From: Cutibacterium equinum
GTDB lineage: Bacteria > Actinomycetota > Actinomycetes > Propionibacteriales > Propionibacteriaceae
Reading direction: 5' to 3'
DNA: 64,000 nucleotides
NCBI RefSeq assembly: GCF_028021195.1
Contig: NZ_CP115668.1
Location: 2,356,001-2,420,000 of the forward strand
Notes under the pieces: generated by a model
Databases searched by the model: none
The model's input: only the letters and a program-made list of their open reading frames with translations
What the model was told of the DNA's origin: nothing
Position numbers and translations under genes: made by a program
Shown here: positions 1 through 9,096 of the stretch, piece by piece
How positions within the stretch are numbered: the first letter of the stretch is position 1
Layout: every line of letters begins with the position of its first letter

Positions 1-1543
1 TGAGGGAGTTCTCGATGGGCTGCGGAGAAATGTTCTTGCCATTGAGGGTGACGATGATGTCCTTGAGCCGATCGGTGATGACGAGGAAGCCGTCGTCATC
101 GATGTATCCGATGTCACCGGTGTGAAGCCACCCGTCCTCAATCGCCGCCGCAGTATCCTGGGGGGCCTTCCAGTACCCCTTCATGATGTTCGGACCACGG
201 TAGAGGATCTCCCCTTCATCAGTGGTCGACATCTGGCTGCCCACCAGCGGTTTACCGGCGGTGCCGAACTTGCACCCGCCTGGGGAGTTGAAGCTCACCA
301 GCGGGGACGCCTCCGTCAGCCCGTAGCCCTGGCACACCAGCAGACCGCATGCGGCGAAGAACTCCTCGACTTCCTTGCGCAGGGGAGCACCACCAGCCGC
401 CAGCACCGTCTTGGGGCCTCCGACAGCGTCACGAATGGCTTTCAGGACGAGACGATCGGCCACCTTGTGTCGTGCTTCCAGGCCGATGCTGGGACGACGC
501 CCCTCTTGCTGGGTCTGCCACCACTGGCGTCCAACCTCGATCGACCATTCGAAGATCTTGAGCTTGGCGGCGGAGTCAGCGACCTTCTCCCGCGCCACCT
601 TCATGACCTGCTCGTACAGTTTCGGCACCGAGACGAACAGGGTCGGCCGGACGTCGACCAACATCTGCGAGATGGTTTTGGGGTTGGACACGAAGGTGTT
701 GAGGCACCCGTGCCGGATGACCACCATCGACCAGCCCCACTCCAGGGCGTGGGACAGCGGCAGGAAACTCAGGGAGTGGTCAGCCGGGGAGAAGTCGAAG
801 AAGGCGTCAAGGGCCTGCAACTCAGCCAGGGCCGCGCGGTGGCTGATCATGACTCCCTTGGGCTGCCCGGTGGTCCCCGAGGTGTATATGAGCGCGGCGA
901 CGTCGTCAGCACACGATTGCCCCATGCGCTCCTCGACGACGGGCTGAGCCTCCTCACTGATCCCAGCCTGACGCACCTGCTCCAGTGAGAGCACCGTCAA
1001 ACCGTCATGATCACCAACGAGATCGGCCGGGTTGATCAGCACGACCGTCTCCAGGCAGGGCATCTGGTCGCGCGCCTCGAGAATGCGGTCGAGCTCCTTG
1101 GGGCCAGCGGTGACGATGGCCCGAACCCCGGCATCAGTGACGATGTGGACGATCTGGTCGGGGGTCGACGTCGGGTAGATGGGCACCGGAACGGCACCGA
1201 TCGTCATGCCAGCCAGATCAGCCTCAATCCACTCCGGGCAGTTGCCAGCGAACAGGGAGATACGGTCGCCGCGCTGCAGGCCGTCCTCGGTCACCACCCC
1301 TGGGGTGACGAATGCCCGCGCCAAACCAGCGACGCGACGGCCCGTCTCCGCATAGGTGCGAATGATCCACTGATCATCCTGACGAACTCGGGTCGCGGGA
1401 CGAAAACCATGATTCGCAACCGTGTCACGAAACATGTGGGCGAGGTGATTCTCGACGAGATTCTCCCCCGGTATCGGTTGGCCGAGAAGTTCCCCGGCTG
1501 GGTCGAGTCCAGCCTTGTGAGACTGACGCGTGCTCGATGTCAT
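1..1543 (-). CDS. Long-chain fatty acid-CoA ligase, C-terminus cut by window edge
   Basis: I read this gene directly on the minus strand; it runs off the left edge, so about 514 residues are visible and roughly the last 80-90 of a ~600-residue family member are missing. The AMP-binding signature YTSGTTGQPKGVM lies about a third of the way in, and the adenylate-forming motif GWLHTGDIGYIDDDG and the hinge DRLKDIIVTLNGKNIS sit near the visible end. These define the FadD15-like long-chain acyl-CoA synthetases, which activate fatty acids with ATP and CoA at the cytoplasmic membrane face. The start ATG at 1543 is preceded by a purine-rich GAGGGGGAA site. The divergent dehydrogenase and acyltransferase genes to the right would use acyl-CoA products, but the operons are separate. 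Chain-length preference cannot be read from the sequence. Confidence 0.93.
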   Translation of the reverse strand, partial: MTSSTRQSHKAGLDPAGELLGQPIPGENLVENHLAHMFRDTVANHGFRPATRVRQDDQWIIRTYAETGRRVAGLARAFVTPGVVTEDGLQRGDRISLFAGNCPEWIEADLAGMTIGAVPVPIYPTSTPDQIVHIVTDAGVRAIVTAGPKELDRILEARDQMPCLETVVLINPADLVGDHDGLTVLSLEQVRQAGISEEAQPVVEERMGQSCADDVAALIYTSGTTGQPKGVMISHRAALAELQALDAFFDFSPADHSLSFLPLSHALEWGWSMVVIRHGCLNTFVSNPKTISQMLVDVRPTLFVSVPKLYEQVMKVAREKVADSAAKLKIFEWSIEVGRQWWQTQQEGRRPSIGLEARHKVADRLVLKAIRDAVGGPKTVLAAGGAPLRKEVEEFFAACGLLVCQGYGLTEASPLVSFNSPGGCKFGTAGKPLVGSQMSTTDEGEILYRGPNIMKGYWKAPQDTAAAIEDGWLHTGDIGYIDDDGFLVITDRLKDIIVTLNGKNISPQPIENSL

Positions 1544-1616
1544 ACCCGTTCCCCCTCGCCGGTGCACACCTGACACTTCATCGTAATGTTCCCTGACCGT
1601 CCAACACAGACTGTCC

Positions 1617-2414
1617 TCACAAGTGCTCACGCAGCCAGGCGATATCGCGCGCCTGCCCCTGACCATCCCCTGGCGTCTCGACGACGACCGGGGCCTGCGC
1701 AGCACGGATGACGTCGACCAGCGTGTCGGCGTCGCACTCCCCCTCACCCAGGTTGGCGTGGCGATCCCGCCCCGAACCAGCCGGCCCTTGGGAGTCATTG
1801 GCGTGCACGAGGTCGATCCGACCCGTGATTCCACGCACGTCGTCAACCAAGCTCGTCATGTCAAGACCCGCCGCGAAGGCGTGACAGGTGTCCAGACAGA
1901 ACCCGACATTCTCATGACCCGAGGCAGCACCGATGGCCTGCCACGTTCCTGACAGCCTCTCCAGGAAGCGGGCCATCGCGTTGTCCCCACCGGCAGTGTT
2001 CTCGACGAAGAGCGGCACGGGGAACTCGAATCCGTCGATGGCTTTGCGCCAGTTGTCCTGACCCTTCTCGATCGACTCCCCAGCGCGCACATGGCCCCCG
2101 TGGACGACAACACCCATCGCCCCGATCTCGGCGGCAGCGTCGAGAGTCTGCTGCAACAGCTTGCGGCTGGGAATGCGGATGCGGTTGTTGAGGGATGCGA
2201 CGTTGATGACGAAGGCCGAGTGCACAACGAGCGTCAACCCCGCGTCCTCGGCAGCCTCCTTGAGGGCCTGGGCGCCGCCGGGGAAGTCACAGACCGGCTT
2301 GGCCCAGGATTGCGGGTCACCCAGGCTGATCTGGGCAATGTCGGCTCCCCGTGCGGCCGCCTGTGCCACGGCGTCGGCGGTGTCGACATGACCGCCAATG
2401 ATCCACTTCGTCAT
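1617..2414 (-). CDS. nfo: Deoxyribonuclease IV (AP endonuclease)
   Basis: 265-residue TIM-barrel endonuclease IV that nicks DNA 5' of abasic sites in base-excision repair. Metal-ligand motifs of the family are visible in order: VVVHGGHVRAG, FVENTAGGDNAM, FCLDTCHAFAAG, LVHANDSQGPAGSGRDRHAN and the C-terminal VVVETPG, which carry the His/Glu/Asp ligands of the trinuclear zinc site. The reading frame stays open upstream to 2660, but MTKWIIGGHV at 2414 matches where the barrel begins; the upstream residues look like non-coding translation and would overlap the divergent gene. It is close to the length of the actinobacterial family (250-265). Only 73 bases separate its stop from the ligase start and no terminator is visible between, so co-transcription with the ligase is possible. 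Confidence 0.93.
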   Translation of the reverse strand: MTKWIIGGHVDTADAVAQAAARGADIAQISLGDPQSWAKPVCDFPGGAQALKEAAEDAGLTLVVHSAFVINVASLNNRIRIPSRKLLQQTLDAAAEIGAMGVVVHGGHVRAGESIEKGQDNWRKAIDGFEFPVPLFVENTAGGDNAMARFLERLSGTWQAIGAASGHENVGFCLDTCHAFAAGLDMTSLVDDVRGITGRIDLVHANDSQGPAGSGRDRHANLGEGECDADTLVDVIRAAQAPVVVETPGDGQGQARDIAWLREHL

Positions 2415-2535
2415 GCCAACACTGTGCCACGAGGAACCGACCGTTCGACGACTCAGACTGTTCGCTTCAGCGCAACGCCGACGAAAGTCCATGTGAAGAT
2501 GGTGACGATCCCCCCAGTGTCGTAGATTGGAGGGC

Positions 2536-3345
2536 ATGGCAACGAGCATGGTCACGGGTGGCACATCAGGTATTGGCCGCGAGTTCGTCACCCAACTGGC
2601 TGCCCGTGGCGACGACATCGTCATCGTCGCCCGCGACACCGAGCGGATGGCCACCATCAAGGCGGATGTCCAAGCCCGCTACGGAGTGTCGGTCGAAACG
2701 ATCGAGGCAGACCTGTCGCAGCGCGAAGACGTCGATCGGATCGCCACACGCCTGGAGGATTCTGCCCACCCCATCGATCTGCTCGTCAACAACGCCGGCT
2801 TCGCGGTGCATGCCAAAATCCTCGACCCCGACGCCCTCGAACTGCAGGACCGTGCCTTCGAGGTCATGATGAGGGCAGTTCTGGTGCTCTCAGCCGCAGC
2901 TGGCAGAGCCATGAAGTCCCGGCATCACGGAGCGATCCTCAACGTCTCCTCCTCCAGCGCCTGGATCAACACCGGCAACTACTCAGCCATCAAGGCGTGG
3001 GTGCTCACCTTCACCGAGGGCCTCGCCAATGAACTGGCCGGCACCGGCGTCAAGGCCATGGCCCTGTGCCCCGGATGGGTCCACACCGAGTTCCACTCCC
3101 GAGCCAACGTCACCGCGAACCACCTGCCCGATTTCTTCTGGATCGACGCCGAGGTCCTGGTACGTGAAGCCCTCAAGGACCTCGATTGTGGCAAGGTGGT
3201 GTCCATCCCCACCCCGCTCTGGAAGTTCTTCATCGCCGTGGCCACCCACACCCCCCGATCTGCCATGAGATTCCTGTCACGAACCCTGTCCTCGTCGCGA
3301 GACAAGGACGATCATCCGCACCACACATCAGGAGGCGAGGCCTGA
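2536..3345 (+). CDS. Short-chain dehydrogenase/reductase
   Basis: Classical SDR of about 269 residues. It has the Rossmann motif TGGTSGIG near the N-terminus, the NNAGFAV motif near residue 90, and catalytic Ser plus the YSAIK tetrad segment (YxxxK) around residue 155. It should oxidise or reduce a hydroxyl/keto substrate with NAD(P)H; the substrate is unknown. A GGAGGG site at 2529-2534 is only one base from the ATG at 2536, so ATG 2548 (MVTGGTSG, 13 bases away) is an alternative start that loses four residues. The stop sits one base before the acyltransferase start, so the two are clearly co-transcribed and a role in acyl-lipid or ether-lipid metabolism is plausible but inferred. Confidence 0.88.
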   Translation: MATSMVTGGTSGIGREFVTQLAARGDDIVIVARDTERMATIKADVQARYGVSVETIEADLSQREDVDRIATRLEDSAHPIDLLVNNAGFAVHAKILDPDALELQDRAFEVMMRAVLVLSAAAGRAMKSRHHGAILNVSSSSAWINTGNYSAIKAWVLTFTEGLANELAGTGVKAMALCPGWVHTEFHSRANVTANHLPDFFWIDAEVLVREALKDLDCGKVVSIPTPLWKFFIAVATHTPRSAMRFLSRTLSSSRDKDDHPHHTSGGEA

Positions 3346-3346
3346 G

Positions 3347-4180
3347 ATGGCCAGCGTCAAGCCCACCAAGGACAGGGGTCGATACACCAACGATCTGTCC
3401 GCCGTGACGCGTCAGGCAGCCAACATGCTCCTGCTGCGGCCGCTGGTGTGGAAGCTGGTCAAGGTCTCCGTGCACGGTGTGGACAACCTTGACGGACTCG
3501 ACGGTGCCTACGTGGCCGTCGCGAACCACTCCTCCCATCTCGACGCCCCGCTGGTCTTCGGCGCACTGCCAAAGCGGCTCTCGAAGTACCTGGCAACCGG
3601 AGCCGCAGCCGACTACTTCTTCACCGCTTGGTGGAAGGCCGTCACGCCAGTGCTGTTCTTCAACGCATTCCCGGTCGATCGAGGCAAGGGCAAGACCAAG
3701 CAAGGTGCTCGCAGCCCGCGCTCCCATCGCGGCATGGCCGGATCCCTGCTCACCGACGGCGTCCCGCTGCTGATTTTCCCCGAGGGGACGAGGTCGCGCA
3801 CCGGAGCGATGGGGACCTTCAAACCCGGTGCTGCCGCTCTGGCAATTTCGCGGGGAGTCCCCGTCATCCCGATAGCCCTGGTCGGCGCCTGGGCTGCCAT
3901 GCCTTCCGAGCAGTCAGGGCTACCCAAGGGACGTCCCCCGGTTCACGTCGCGATTGGACACCCGATGGACCCCGTCCCCGGTGAAATCGCCCACGAGTTC
4001 TCCGAGCGGATTCGCCGTCAGGTCATCGAACTGCACGACCAGACGGCCCGCGCCTACGGCATGCCCACCCTCGACGAGTACGGACGCCACCGTGCCTTGA
4101 GCAAAGCTGCCGGGGGCGCAGCAGCCATCCAGAGCAAGAACTCGAAGGCTGGCTCGGCCGAGTCGAATGGAGGTCGATGA
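3347..4180 (+). CDS. 1-acyl-glycerol-3-phosphate acyltransferase family (PlsC-like)
   Basis: 277-residue membrane-associated acyltransferase. The catalytic NHSSHLDAP block (NHx4D; His and Asp form the charge relay) is near residue 62 and the glycerol-phosphate binding FPEGTRSRTG block near residue 145; hydrophobic stretches flank both. Family members transfer an acyl chain to the sn-2 position of lysophosphatidate, or to related acceptors, in phospholipid synthesis. The C-terminus is Ala/Gly/Ser-rich and charged. A good GGAGG site lies 11 bases before the start. It follows the SDR by one base and overlaps the next gene by four bases (ATGA), forming a three-gene operon. The true acceptor cannot be told from sequence. 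Confidence 0.9.
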   Translation: MASVKPTKDRGRYTNDLSAVTRQAANMLLLRPLVWKLVKVSVHGVDNLDGLDGAYVAVANHSSHLDAPLVFGALPKRLSKYLATGAAADYFFTAWWKAVTPVLFFNAFPVDRGKGKTKQGARSPRSHRGMAGSLLTDGVPLLIFPEGTRSRTGAMGTFKPGAAALAISRGVPVIPIALVGAWAAMPSEQSGLPKGRPPVHVAIGHPMDPVPGEIAHEFSERIRRQVIELHDQTARAYGMPTLDEYGRHRALSKAAGGAAAIQSKNSKAGSAESNGGR

Positions 4181-4662
4181 TGGATCGCCCAGTCAAGATC
4201 AGGCAGGTCGATGCCTGCCACGTCATCTCGATGACCCGGGTGGTGTCCATCGACGAACTCGATCCGTTCATGGATGAAGCCTTCAAGGCGCTGGAACGCT
4301 TCGCACCGGGCGACCCAGCCCTTGGCAAGGACTCCCCCTTCGTCTTCTACCACGACGGTCTGACCGCTGACCATGATGGCACGGTCGAGGTGTGCCAGCC
4401 GATTCAAGGCTCCATCGACGACTCCGTGCTGCCCGAGGACGTCACGGTACGCACCGTGGAGGCCCATCGGGAGGCCTGGGTGACGGTCACCAAGGCCGAA
4501 CTCGAGTACCCCGACATCGACGAGATCTACGATGACTTCGAGGCCTGGCTGGAGGAAGCGGGAATGGTGCGCAATGGCGCCCCTCGCGAGGTCTACTGGG
4601 CCAATTGGGACACCACCGGCATGGAAGAGCCAGTCTGCGACGTCTGCTTCCCCATCGCCTGA
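4177..4662 (+). CDS. GyrI-like / effector-binding domain protein
   Basis: 161-residue soluble protein that resembles the GyrI-like small-molecule-binding fold (the domain fused to many AraC/MerR regulators). It opens with a strand-rich segment (VKIRQVDACHVISM), carries a central region with FYHDGLTADHDG, and ends with the family-like EVYWANWDTTGMEEPVCDV segment, where the acidic and aromatic residues usually line the ligand pocket. There is no DNA-binding domain. It overlaps the acyltransferase stop by four bases, so it is translated from the same mRNA. Two cysteines (CDVC) near the C-terminus are notable but short of a metal site. The ligand is unknown; the family assignment is by pattern only. 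Confidence 0.65.
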   Translation: MMDRPVKIRQVDACHVISMTRVVSIDELDPFMDEAFKALERFAPGDPALGKDSPFVFYHDGLTADHDGTVEVCQPIQGSIDDSVLPEDVTVRTVEAHREAWVTVTKAELEYPDIDEIYDDFEAWLEEAGMVRNGAPREVYWANWDTTGMEEPVCDVCFPIA

Positions 4663-4734
4663 GGCTCACACGAGGGTGGGCACCCTCACCCGACGCTCGT
4701 CCCGACAGCACTCGCCAGGTCTGAACCACTCACC

Positions 4735-4768
4735 GTAAAAGGCCCCGTCACGTGACGGGGCCTTTTAC
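4735..4768. terminator. Bidirectional intrinsic terminator
   Basis: A perfect 17+17 base palindrome (GTAAAAGGCCCCGTCAC and its complement) lies between two convergent genes. The A-run on one arm and T-run on the other make it work in both directions, ending the acyltransferase operon on the plus strand and the wall-protein gene on the minus strand. Confidence 0.9.
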
Positions 4769-4783
4769 TCATGAAGCCTTGGA

Positions 4784-5983
4784 TCAGCTGTAACGGACGG
4801 TCACCAAGCCCTGTCCGGGAGCGATGGCATTCATCGCAGCGGTCGACAAGTCGAGGCAACGCCCACCGACGTAGGGGCCGCGGTCATTGATGCGCACGGA
4901 CACGGTACGGCCATTGTTGACGTTGGTGACGCGAATCCTGGATCCCAGCGGGAGGGTCCGCGAGGCAGCGGTCAGGCCCGACGGGTCGAAGGTCTCACCG
5001 GAAGCGGTGGGGTGACCGGCGGTGCCGTCCCCCTCGCCGTAGGTGGAGGCCACGCAGGTAGTACCGCTGGTCACCGGATTCGAGGTTGAGCCGGCCTTGG
5101 AGCTTGATGCGGTGGATGCACCCTTGGAGCGCGACGACGTCGATGGGGGCGTGACCTTCTTCGTGCCAACCTTGACAACCTCGGCCACCGGGGCCTTGAC
5201 GACCTTGGTGGAAACCTTCTTCTCGGAGACCTTCTTGCCGTCCTTGTAGACGACGGTCCACGTCTCCTCGTTGGTGCCCTTGACGCCCTTGGTGGTGATC
5301 TTGGTCTTGCCCTTGGCCAGCGAGGAGTCCTCGACCTTCTTGGTCGAGAAGGGGACTGCCACGCGGCGCTTCTGGGACTTCTGATCAACCATCGTCAAGG
5401 TGATCTTCATGCCATCGGCCAGCGGGGTGCCCAGACCCGGATTGCTGACGTCCTGGGAGTCGAAGGAGATCTTGGCGGCCTTGAGGGCGTCGGCGACGGT
5501 TCCGACCGCGGTGACCTTCTGAGTCTTGCCGCCAGCGGTGACCGTGACGTCCTTGGCAGTCTGCATGGAGAAGGACACACCGGCGCGGGAAATGTCCAGG
5601 GAGCGCGACACCGAGACGAGGTTGTCCGGATCAGACTGGTTGAGCTGGTCCAGCACCTCGGAAACGTTCTTGGCGGTGGTCCAGCGGACCACCTTCTTGC
5701 CGTCGATGGTGACGGCGACGCGACGACCGTAATTGACGGTGATGACCTGACCGTCATGGATCTGGGAATCCAGCGAGGGCTGGACATCGTCGTGGGGACC
5801 AACGGTGATTCCCTGCTGGGCGAGGGCCTGCCTGACCGTGCCTGGCTTGACCTTGGCCTGCTGGGAAACTCCGTCCACGGAGAAGGTCACGGTGTCTCGA
5901 TCAAGCACCTGGATCATCATGAGACCGCCAGCCGAGGTAAGGCTGAGGGCTCCGGTAATCGCGGAGGCTACAACTTTCGACAT
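4784..5983 (-). CDS. Secreted DUF348-G5-RlpA (3D) cell-wall protein
   Basis: 399 residues. An N-terminal hydrophobic segment (ALSLTSAGGLMMIQ) acts as a signal or anchor. Three DUF348 repeats follow (about residues 30-205, each starting with a VTFSVDG- or VAVTIDGK-like strand), then a G5 domain (VPFSTKKVEDSSLAKGKTK onward, about 205-275), a Ser/Thr/Lys linker, and a C-terminal RlpA-like double-psi beta-barrel with TASGETFDPSG, TLPLGSRIRVTN and the INDRGPYVGGRCLDLS signature containing the conserved Asp. DUF348-G5 is the front half of RpfB, but the lysozyme-like Rpf domain is replaced here by the barrel, as in Bacillus YabE-type proteins. The likely role is peptidoglycan binding and remodelling. 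A paralogous barrel occurs in the gene at 41479. Confidence 0.88.
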   Translation of the reverse strand: MSKVVASAITGALSLTSAGGLMMIQVLDRDTVTFSVDGVSQQAKVKPGTVRQALAQQGITVGPHDDVQPSLDSQIHDGQVITVNYGRRVAVTIDGKKVVRWTTAKNVSEVLDQLNQSDPDNLVSVSRSLDISRAGVSFSMQTAKDVTVTAGGKTQKVTAVGTVADALKAAKISFDSQDVSNPGLGTPLADGMKITLTMVDQKSQKRRVAVPFSTKKVEDSSLAKGKTKITTKGVKGTNEETWTVVYKDGKKVSEKKVSTKVVKAPVAEVVKVGTKKVTPPSTSSRSKGASTASSSKAGSTSNPVTSGTTCVASTYGEGDGTAGHPTASGETFDPSGLTAASRTLPLGSRIRVTNVNNGRTVSVRINDRGPYVGGRCLDLSTAAMNAIAPGQGLVTVRYS

Positions 5984-6084
5984 TCGACCACTTCAGTATC
6001 GGGGGCTCGGGGGCCCGGTAAGGGGATCAGCGTAGCCACATCAGGCGCGCGCCAAACATGCCTCCGGTGGGAAGCACGGCACTT

Positions 6085-6114
6085 ACCATAGAGCAGTTCA
6101 CCGGGAGATTCCAA
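6085..6114 (-). promoter_or_regulatory. Candidate promoter of the DUF348-G5-RlpA gene
   Basis: On the minus strand TTGGAA and TATGGT are separated by 18 bases, about 100 bases before the start codon, leaving a leader of roughly 95 nt. The leader is GC-rich; I looked for the c-di-AMP riboswitch often found before such genes and could not recognise its conserved core. Confidence 0.35.
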
Positions 6115-6203
6115 AGATTTGCTGAGAAAGTTAAGATTCGCTCGTCCTGCAGGTGTGCGTGACGGGGGCCCGTCCAGCGAGCCCTGAGGACCCCCGCACC
6201 GCG

Positions 6204-6226
6204 AAAAACCGCGTCACCAAGCGGTT
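6204..6226 (-). terminator. Intrinsic terminator after copA
   Basis: Read on the minus strand: a 6-bp stem AACCGC/GCGGTT with an 8-base loop, followed at once by a T-run, 40 bases after the copA stop codon. Confidence 0.6.
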
Positions 6227-6266
6227 CGTGGACGCCCTATTGGCCCCGCCGATCCGTCTCCGGTCC

Positions 6267-8525
6267 TCAGTGTGAATCGCTCATCCGAGGCTGCCAACGT
6301 ACCAGCCTCATCGAGTTCGTGACGACGAAGATCGAGCTGAAGGCCATCGCTGCCGAGGCGATGATCGGGCTCAACAACCCGACCGCAGCCACCGGGATGG
6401 CCACCACGTTGTAGGCGAAGGCCCAGAACAGGTTCTGACGGATGGTGCGATCCGTGGCATGGGCCAGCGACAGCGCATCAACAGCGAGCCTCGGGTCTCC
6501 TCGAGTACAAACAATGTCGCTGGCGGCGATGGCCACGTCGGTTCCGGTACCCATGGCGACGCCCAAATCTGCCGCCTGGAGGGCAGCGGCGTCATTGACG
6601 CCGTCCCCCATCATCGCAACGCGGGTTCCGTCAGCCTGGAGGCGCCTGACGACGTCAACCTTGTCCTCGGGCAGGACCTCGCTGATGACCTCGTCGATGT
6701 CCAATTCTGACGCCACACGGGTCGCGGCACCGGAATTGTCACCGGTCACCAGCACCGGGCGCACACCGGAATCAAGGAGACGCCTGACAGCGGTGACGGC
6801 CTCCGGCTTGATCTCGTCGCTCACCGCGATCGCGCCGAGAATATCGTCACCTCGACCGACGACGAGCACCGTACGACCCTCACCCTGGGCTCGCTCGACG
6901 TTTTTCGCCAGCGCGTCAGGGAGGGTGTCGAACAGTGAGGCCCGGCCAGCCTTCGCCGGCATCCCGTCGACGATTCCGCTCACACCCATCCCCGGCAGGG
7001 CCTGGAAGTCCTCGGCGGGGGCAATTCCGGGGCACGCCTCGACGACGGCGCGCGAAATTGGGTGCTCCGACCCCACCTCCAGCGCTGCAGCGACGCGAAG
7101 GGCGGGTGGAATGTCAGAAATGTTCACCGCACGTCCTGACTCGTCCCACACCTGGACCACAGTCATCTGCCCGGTGGTGAGGGTTCCGGTCTTGTCCATC
7201 GCAAAGACGTCAATACCGCGAGCCCTCTCCAAGGATCGGGCTCCCTTGATAACAATGCCCAGCCGCGCCCCTCGACCGGTACCGGCCAGCAGGGCCATCG
7301 GGGTCGCAAGACCCAGAGCACAGGGGCAGGCGATGATGAGTACTGCGACCCCAGCGGTGAAGGCGGCATTGACCCCTTGTCCCAACAGACCCCAGACGAC
7401 CATCGTCAGCACGCTGATGACCAGAACCATCGGCACGAAGATCGAGGAGACCTTGTCGGCGAGATCCTGGGTCTCGGACCGACTCGTTTGAGCCGCCTCG
7501 ACGAGGGATGCGATCCGAGACAGTTCGGTATCTGCTCCGACGGCAGTGGCCTCGATGACAAGACGCCCTGACGTATTGATCGTGGCACCCACGACGTGGT
7601 CCCCCGGGCTCACCTCCACCGGCAGGGATTCACCGGTCACCAGGGAGGCATCGACAGCGGAGCTTCCTTCGACCACCCGACCGTCGGTGGCCACCTTCTC
7701 CCCCGGTCGCACCACGAAATGGTCCCCCACTTCGAGGGCCTCGATCGGGACGGTGACCTCCTGTCCATTTCTGACGACTCGCACCGACGTCGCGCCCATT
7801 CTGAGCAATGCCTGCAACGCAGACCCCGCTTCAGCACGATTGCGAGCTTCGATCCAGCGACCCACGAGGATGAAGGTGATGACGCCGACCGACGCCTCCA
7901 GGTAAATGGCTGATGAGGGGTCGGGGCGTTGCAGTGCCCACGTCATGCGGTGGTGCATACCGACATGTCCAGCATTTCCCCACTCCAGGGCCCACACCGA
8001 CCACCCGAACGAGGCCAGGGACCCCAGGCTGATGAGGGTGTCCATCGTGGTGGCGCCATGTCGCAGATTCGTCCATGTGGCTTGATGGAAGCCGGCACCG
8101 CACCAGAACACGACCGGGAGGCTGAGAGCCAGAGCCAACCATTGCCAGCCGTCGAACTGGAGGGCAGGAATCATCGACAGCAGCATCACCGGAACCGCGA
8201 GGATGACGGCAACGATCAGTCGGTTGCGAATTTTCGCCGCATGGTCCTCGGGGGGTGCTGCGGGCTCAGGCAGGGCGGCACCGTAGCCGGCCGCCTCGAC
8301 CACCTCGATGAGGTCATCGACGCTGACCGGCCCGGTCGTCAGGACGTGGGCCTTGTTGGTGGCGTAATTGACGGTGGCCTGCACCCCGTCGACCTTGTTG
8401 AGCTTCTTCGTGATCCGGGCAGCGCAGGAAGCGCAGCTCATGCCGGTGATGTCGAGGTCGACGGACGTGGGCTCCGTCTCCTCCTCTGGTTTCGGCTTGA
8501 TTCCCGAATGAGTGAGGGTGGACAT
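6267..8525 (-). CDS. copA: Copper-exporting P1B-type ATPase
   Basis: 752-residue P1B-1 ATPase. In order it has an N-terminal heavy-metal domain with [12 protein letters not shown] (CxxC, about residue 30), eight predicted membrane segments, the actuator TGES motif, the intramembrane CPC metal site in [11 protein letters not shown], the phosphorylation motif DKTGTLTTG, the nucleotide-binding SEHP motif, [10 protein letters not shown], and the Cu(I)-specific YN (transmembrane 7) and [10 protein letters not shown] (transmembrane 8) segments. It pumps Cu(I) out of the cytoplasm. The frame is open to 8549, but ATG 8525 has a GAAGGAAG site five bases upstream, so it is the better start. It lies downstream of a CopZ-like chaperone and CsoR on the same strand, a standard copper-efflux operon. 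Confidence 0.96.
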   Translation of the reverse strand: MSTLTHSGIKPKPEEETEPTSVDLDITGMSCASCAARITKKLNKVDGVQATVNYATNKAHVLTTGPVSVDDLIEVVEAAGYGAALPEPAAPPEDHAAKIRNRLIVAVILAVPVMLLSMIPALQFDGWQWLALALSLPVVFWCGAGFHQATWTNLRHGATTMDTLISLGSLASFGWSVWALEWGNAGHVGMHHRMTWALQRPDPSSAIYLEASVGVITFILVGRWIEARNRAEAGSALQALLRMGATSVRVVRNGQEVTVPIEALEVGDHFVVRPGEKVATDGRVVEGSSAVDASLVTGESLPVEVSPGDHVVGATINTSGRLVIEATAVGADTELSRIASLVEAAQTSRSETQDLADKVSSIFVPMVLVISVLTMVVWGLLGQGVNAAFTAGVAVLIIACPCALGLATPMALLAGTGRGARLGIVIKGARSLERARGIDVFAMDKTGTLTTGQMTVVQVWDESGRAVNISDIPPALRVAAALEVGSEHPISRAVVEACPGIAPAEDFQALPGMGVSGIVDGMPAKAGRASLFDTLPDALAKNVERAQGEGRTVLVVGRGDDILGAIAVSDEIKPEAVTAVRRLLDSGVRPVLVTGDNSGAATRVASELDIDEVISEVLPEDKVDVVRRLQADGTRVAMMGDGVNDAAALQAADLGVAMGTGTDVAIAASDIVCTRGDPRLAVDALSLAHATDRTIRQNLFWAFAYNVVAIPVAAVGLLSPIIASAAMAFSSIFVVTNSMRLVRWQPRMSDSH

Positions 8526-8590
8526 GTTCTTCCTTCGTGGACCACCCATCGAAGTCCTGGGCGTCGAGGCAGGCGGTTATGTGGGGAATT

Positions 8591-8644
8591 TGACCTCAGA
8601 GTCGGGCCCTGACGATGTGCAGCCAGGTCCCGACTTCGAGGTCA
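8591..8644 (-). other. Intercistronic hairpin between the CopZ-like gene and copA
   Basis: A 16-base arm (TGACCTCAGAGTCGGG) pairs with 8629-8644 at 14 of 16 positions around a 22-base loop, in the 156-base gap between the chaperone and copA. It lacks a clean T-run, so it may be a partial terminator or an mRNA-processing or stabilising element that lowers copA relative to the chaperone. Confidence 0.45.
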
Positions 8645-8681
8645 GATGGGCGTCGTCACCAGCGGGACGACACGCAGCAGA

Positions 8682-9074
8682 TCAGGCCCGGTGGCCTCCA
8701 CAACCGCAACCGCCCTTGTCGGCATGCGCGGCGTGCATGGCAGCGGCTTCCTCGGAGTGCTTGTGGCCTCCGCAGCCACAACCGGACCCCTCAGCGTTGT
8801 GGTCGGCATGGCCGTGGCCACCGCAACCGCAGCGGCCGCCCGGATGCCCGGCGGTGTCGAGGGAGGCAGCCTGTGCGACGGTGTATTCGCCAGCCTCGTC
8901 GACGGCGTCAGCAACCTGACCGAAGGGGATCTCCCCAGCCGAGTCGATCGTCATGGAGCCAGATTCCAGGGACACGGTGACCTTGTCGACGCCGTCGATG
9001 GCCGAGACCTCCTCGGTGATGGCCTTGACACAGTGCTCGCAGGTCATTCCGTTGATGGTGTACGTCTTGTGCAT
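8682..9074 (-). CDS. CopZ-like copper chaperone with Gly-Cys-His-rich tail
   Basis: 130 residues. Residues 1-68 form a heavy-metal-associated ferredoxin-like domain with the Cu(I) motif GMTCEHC, as in CopZ/Atx1 chaperones that hand copper to CopA or CsoR. Ordinary CopZ ends here (about 68 residues), but this protein continues for 60 more with three copies of a GCGCGGH-type motif (RCGCGGHGHADH, GCGCGGHKHSEE, GCGCGGHRA) separated by Ala/His-rich linkers. The tail adds about ten His and nearly as many Cys and could store or buffer extra metal. The gene lies between csoR and copA on the same strand. The domain call is firm; the tail function is inference. Confidence 0.9.
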   Translation of the reverse strand: MHKTYTINGMTCEHCVKAITEEVSAIDGVDKVTVSLESGSMTIDSAGEIPFGQVADAVDEAGEYTVAQAASLDTAGHPGGRCGCGGHGHADHNAEGSGCGCGGHKHSEEAAAMHAAHADKGGCGCGGHRA

Positions 9075-9096
9075 TATTCCTCCAGTGTGCTTGTGA

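Noticed and set aside
2415-2660. An N-terminally extended form of endonuclease IV reaching 2660
   Set aside because: The added residues are low-information, lie outside the barrel and overlap the divergent dehydrogenase gene.
5984-6120. c-di-AMP (ydaO) riboswitch before the DUF348-G5-RlpA gene, and likewise before the SH3-RlpA gene at 41340-41478
   Set aside because: Actinobacterial wall-lytic genes often have it, but I could not align the conserved core in either leader.
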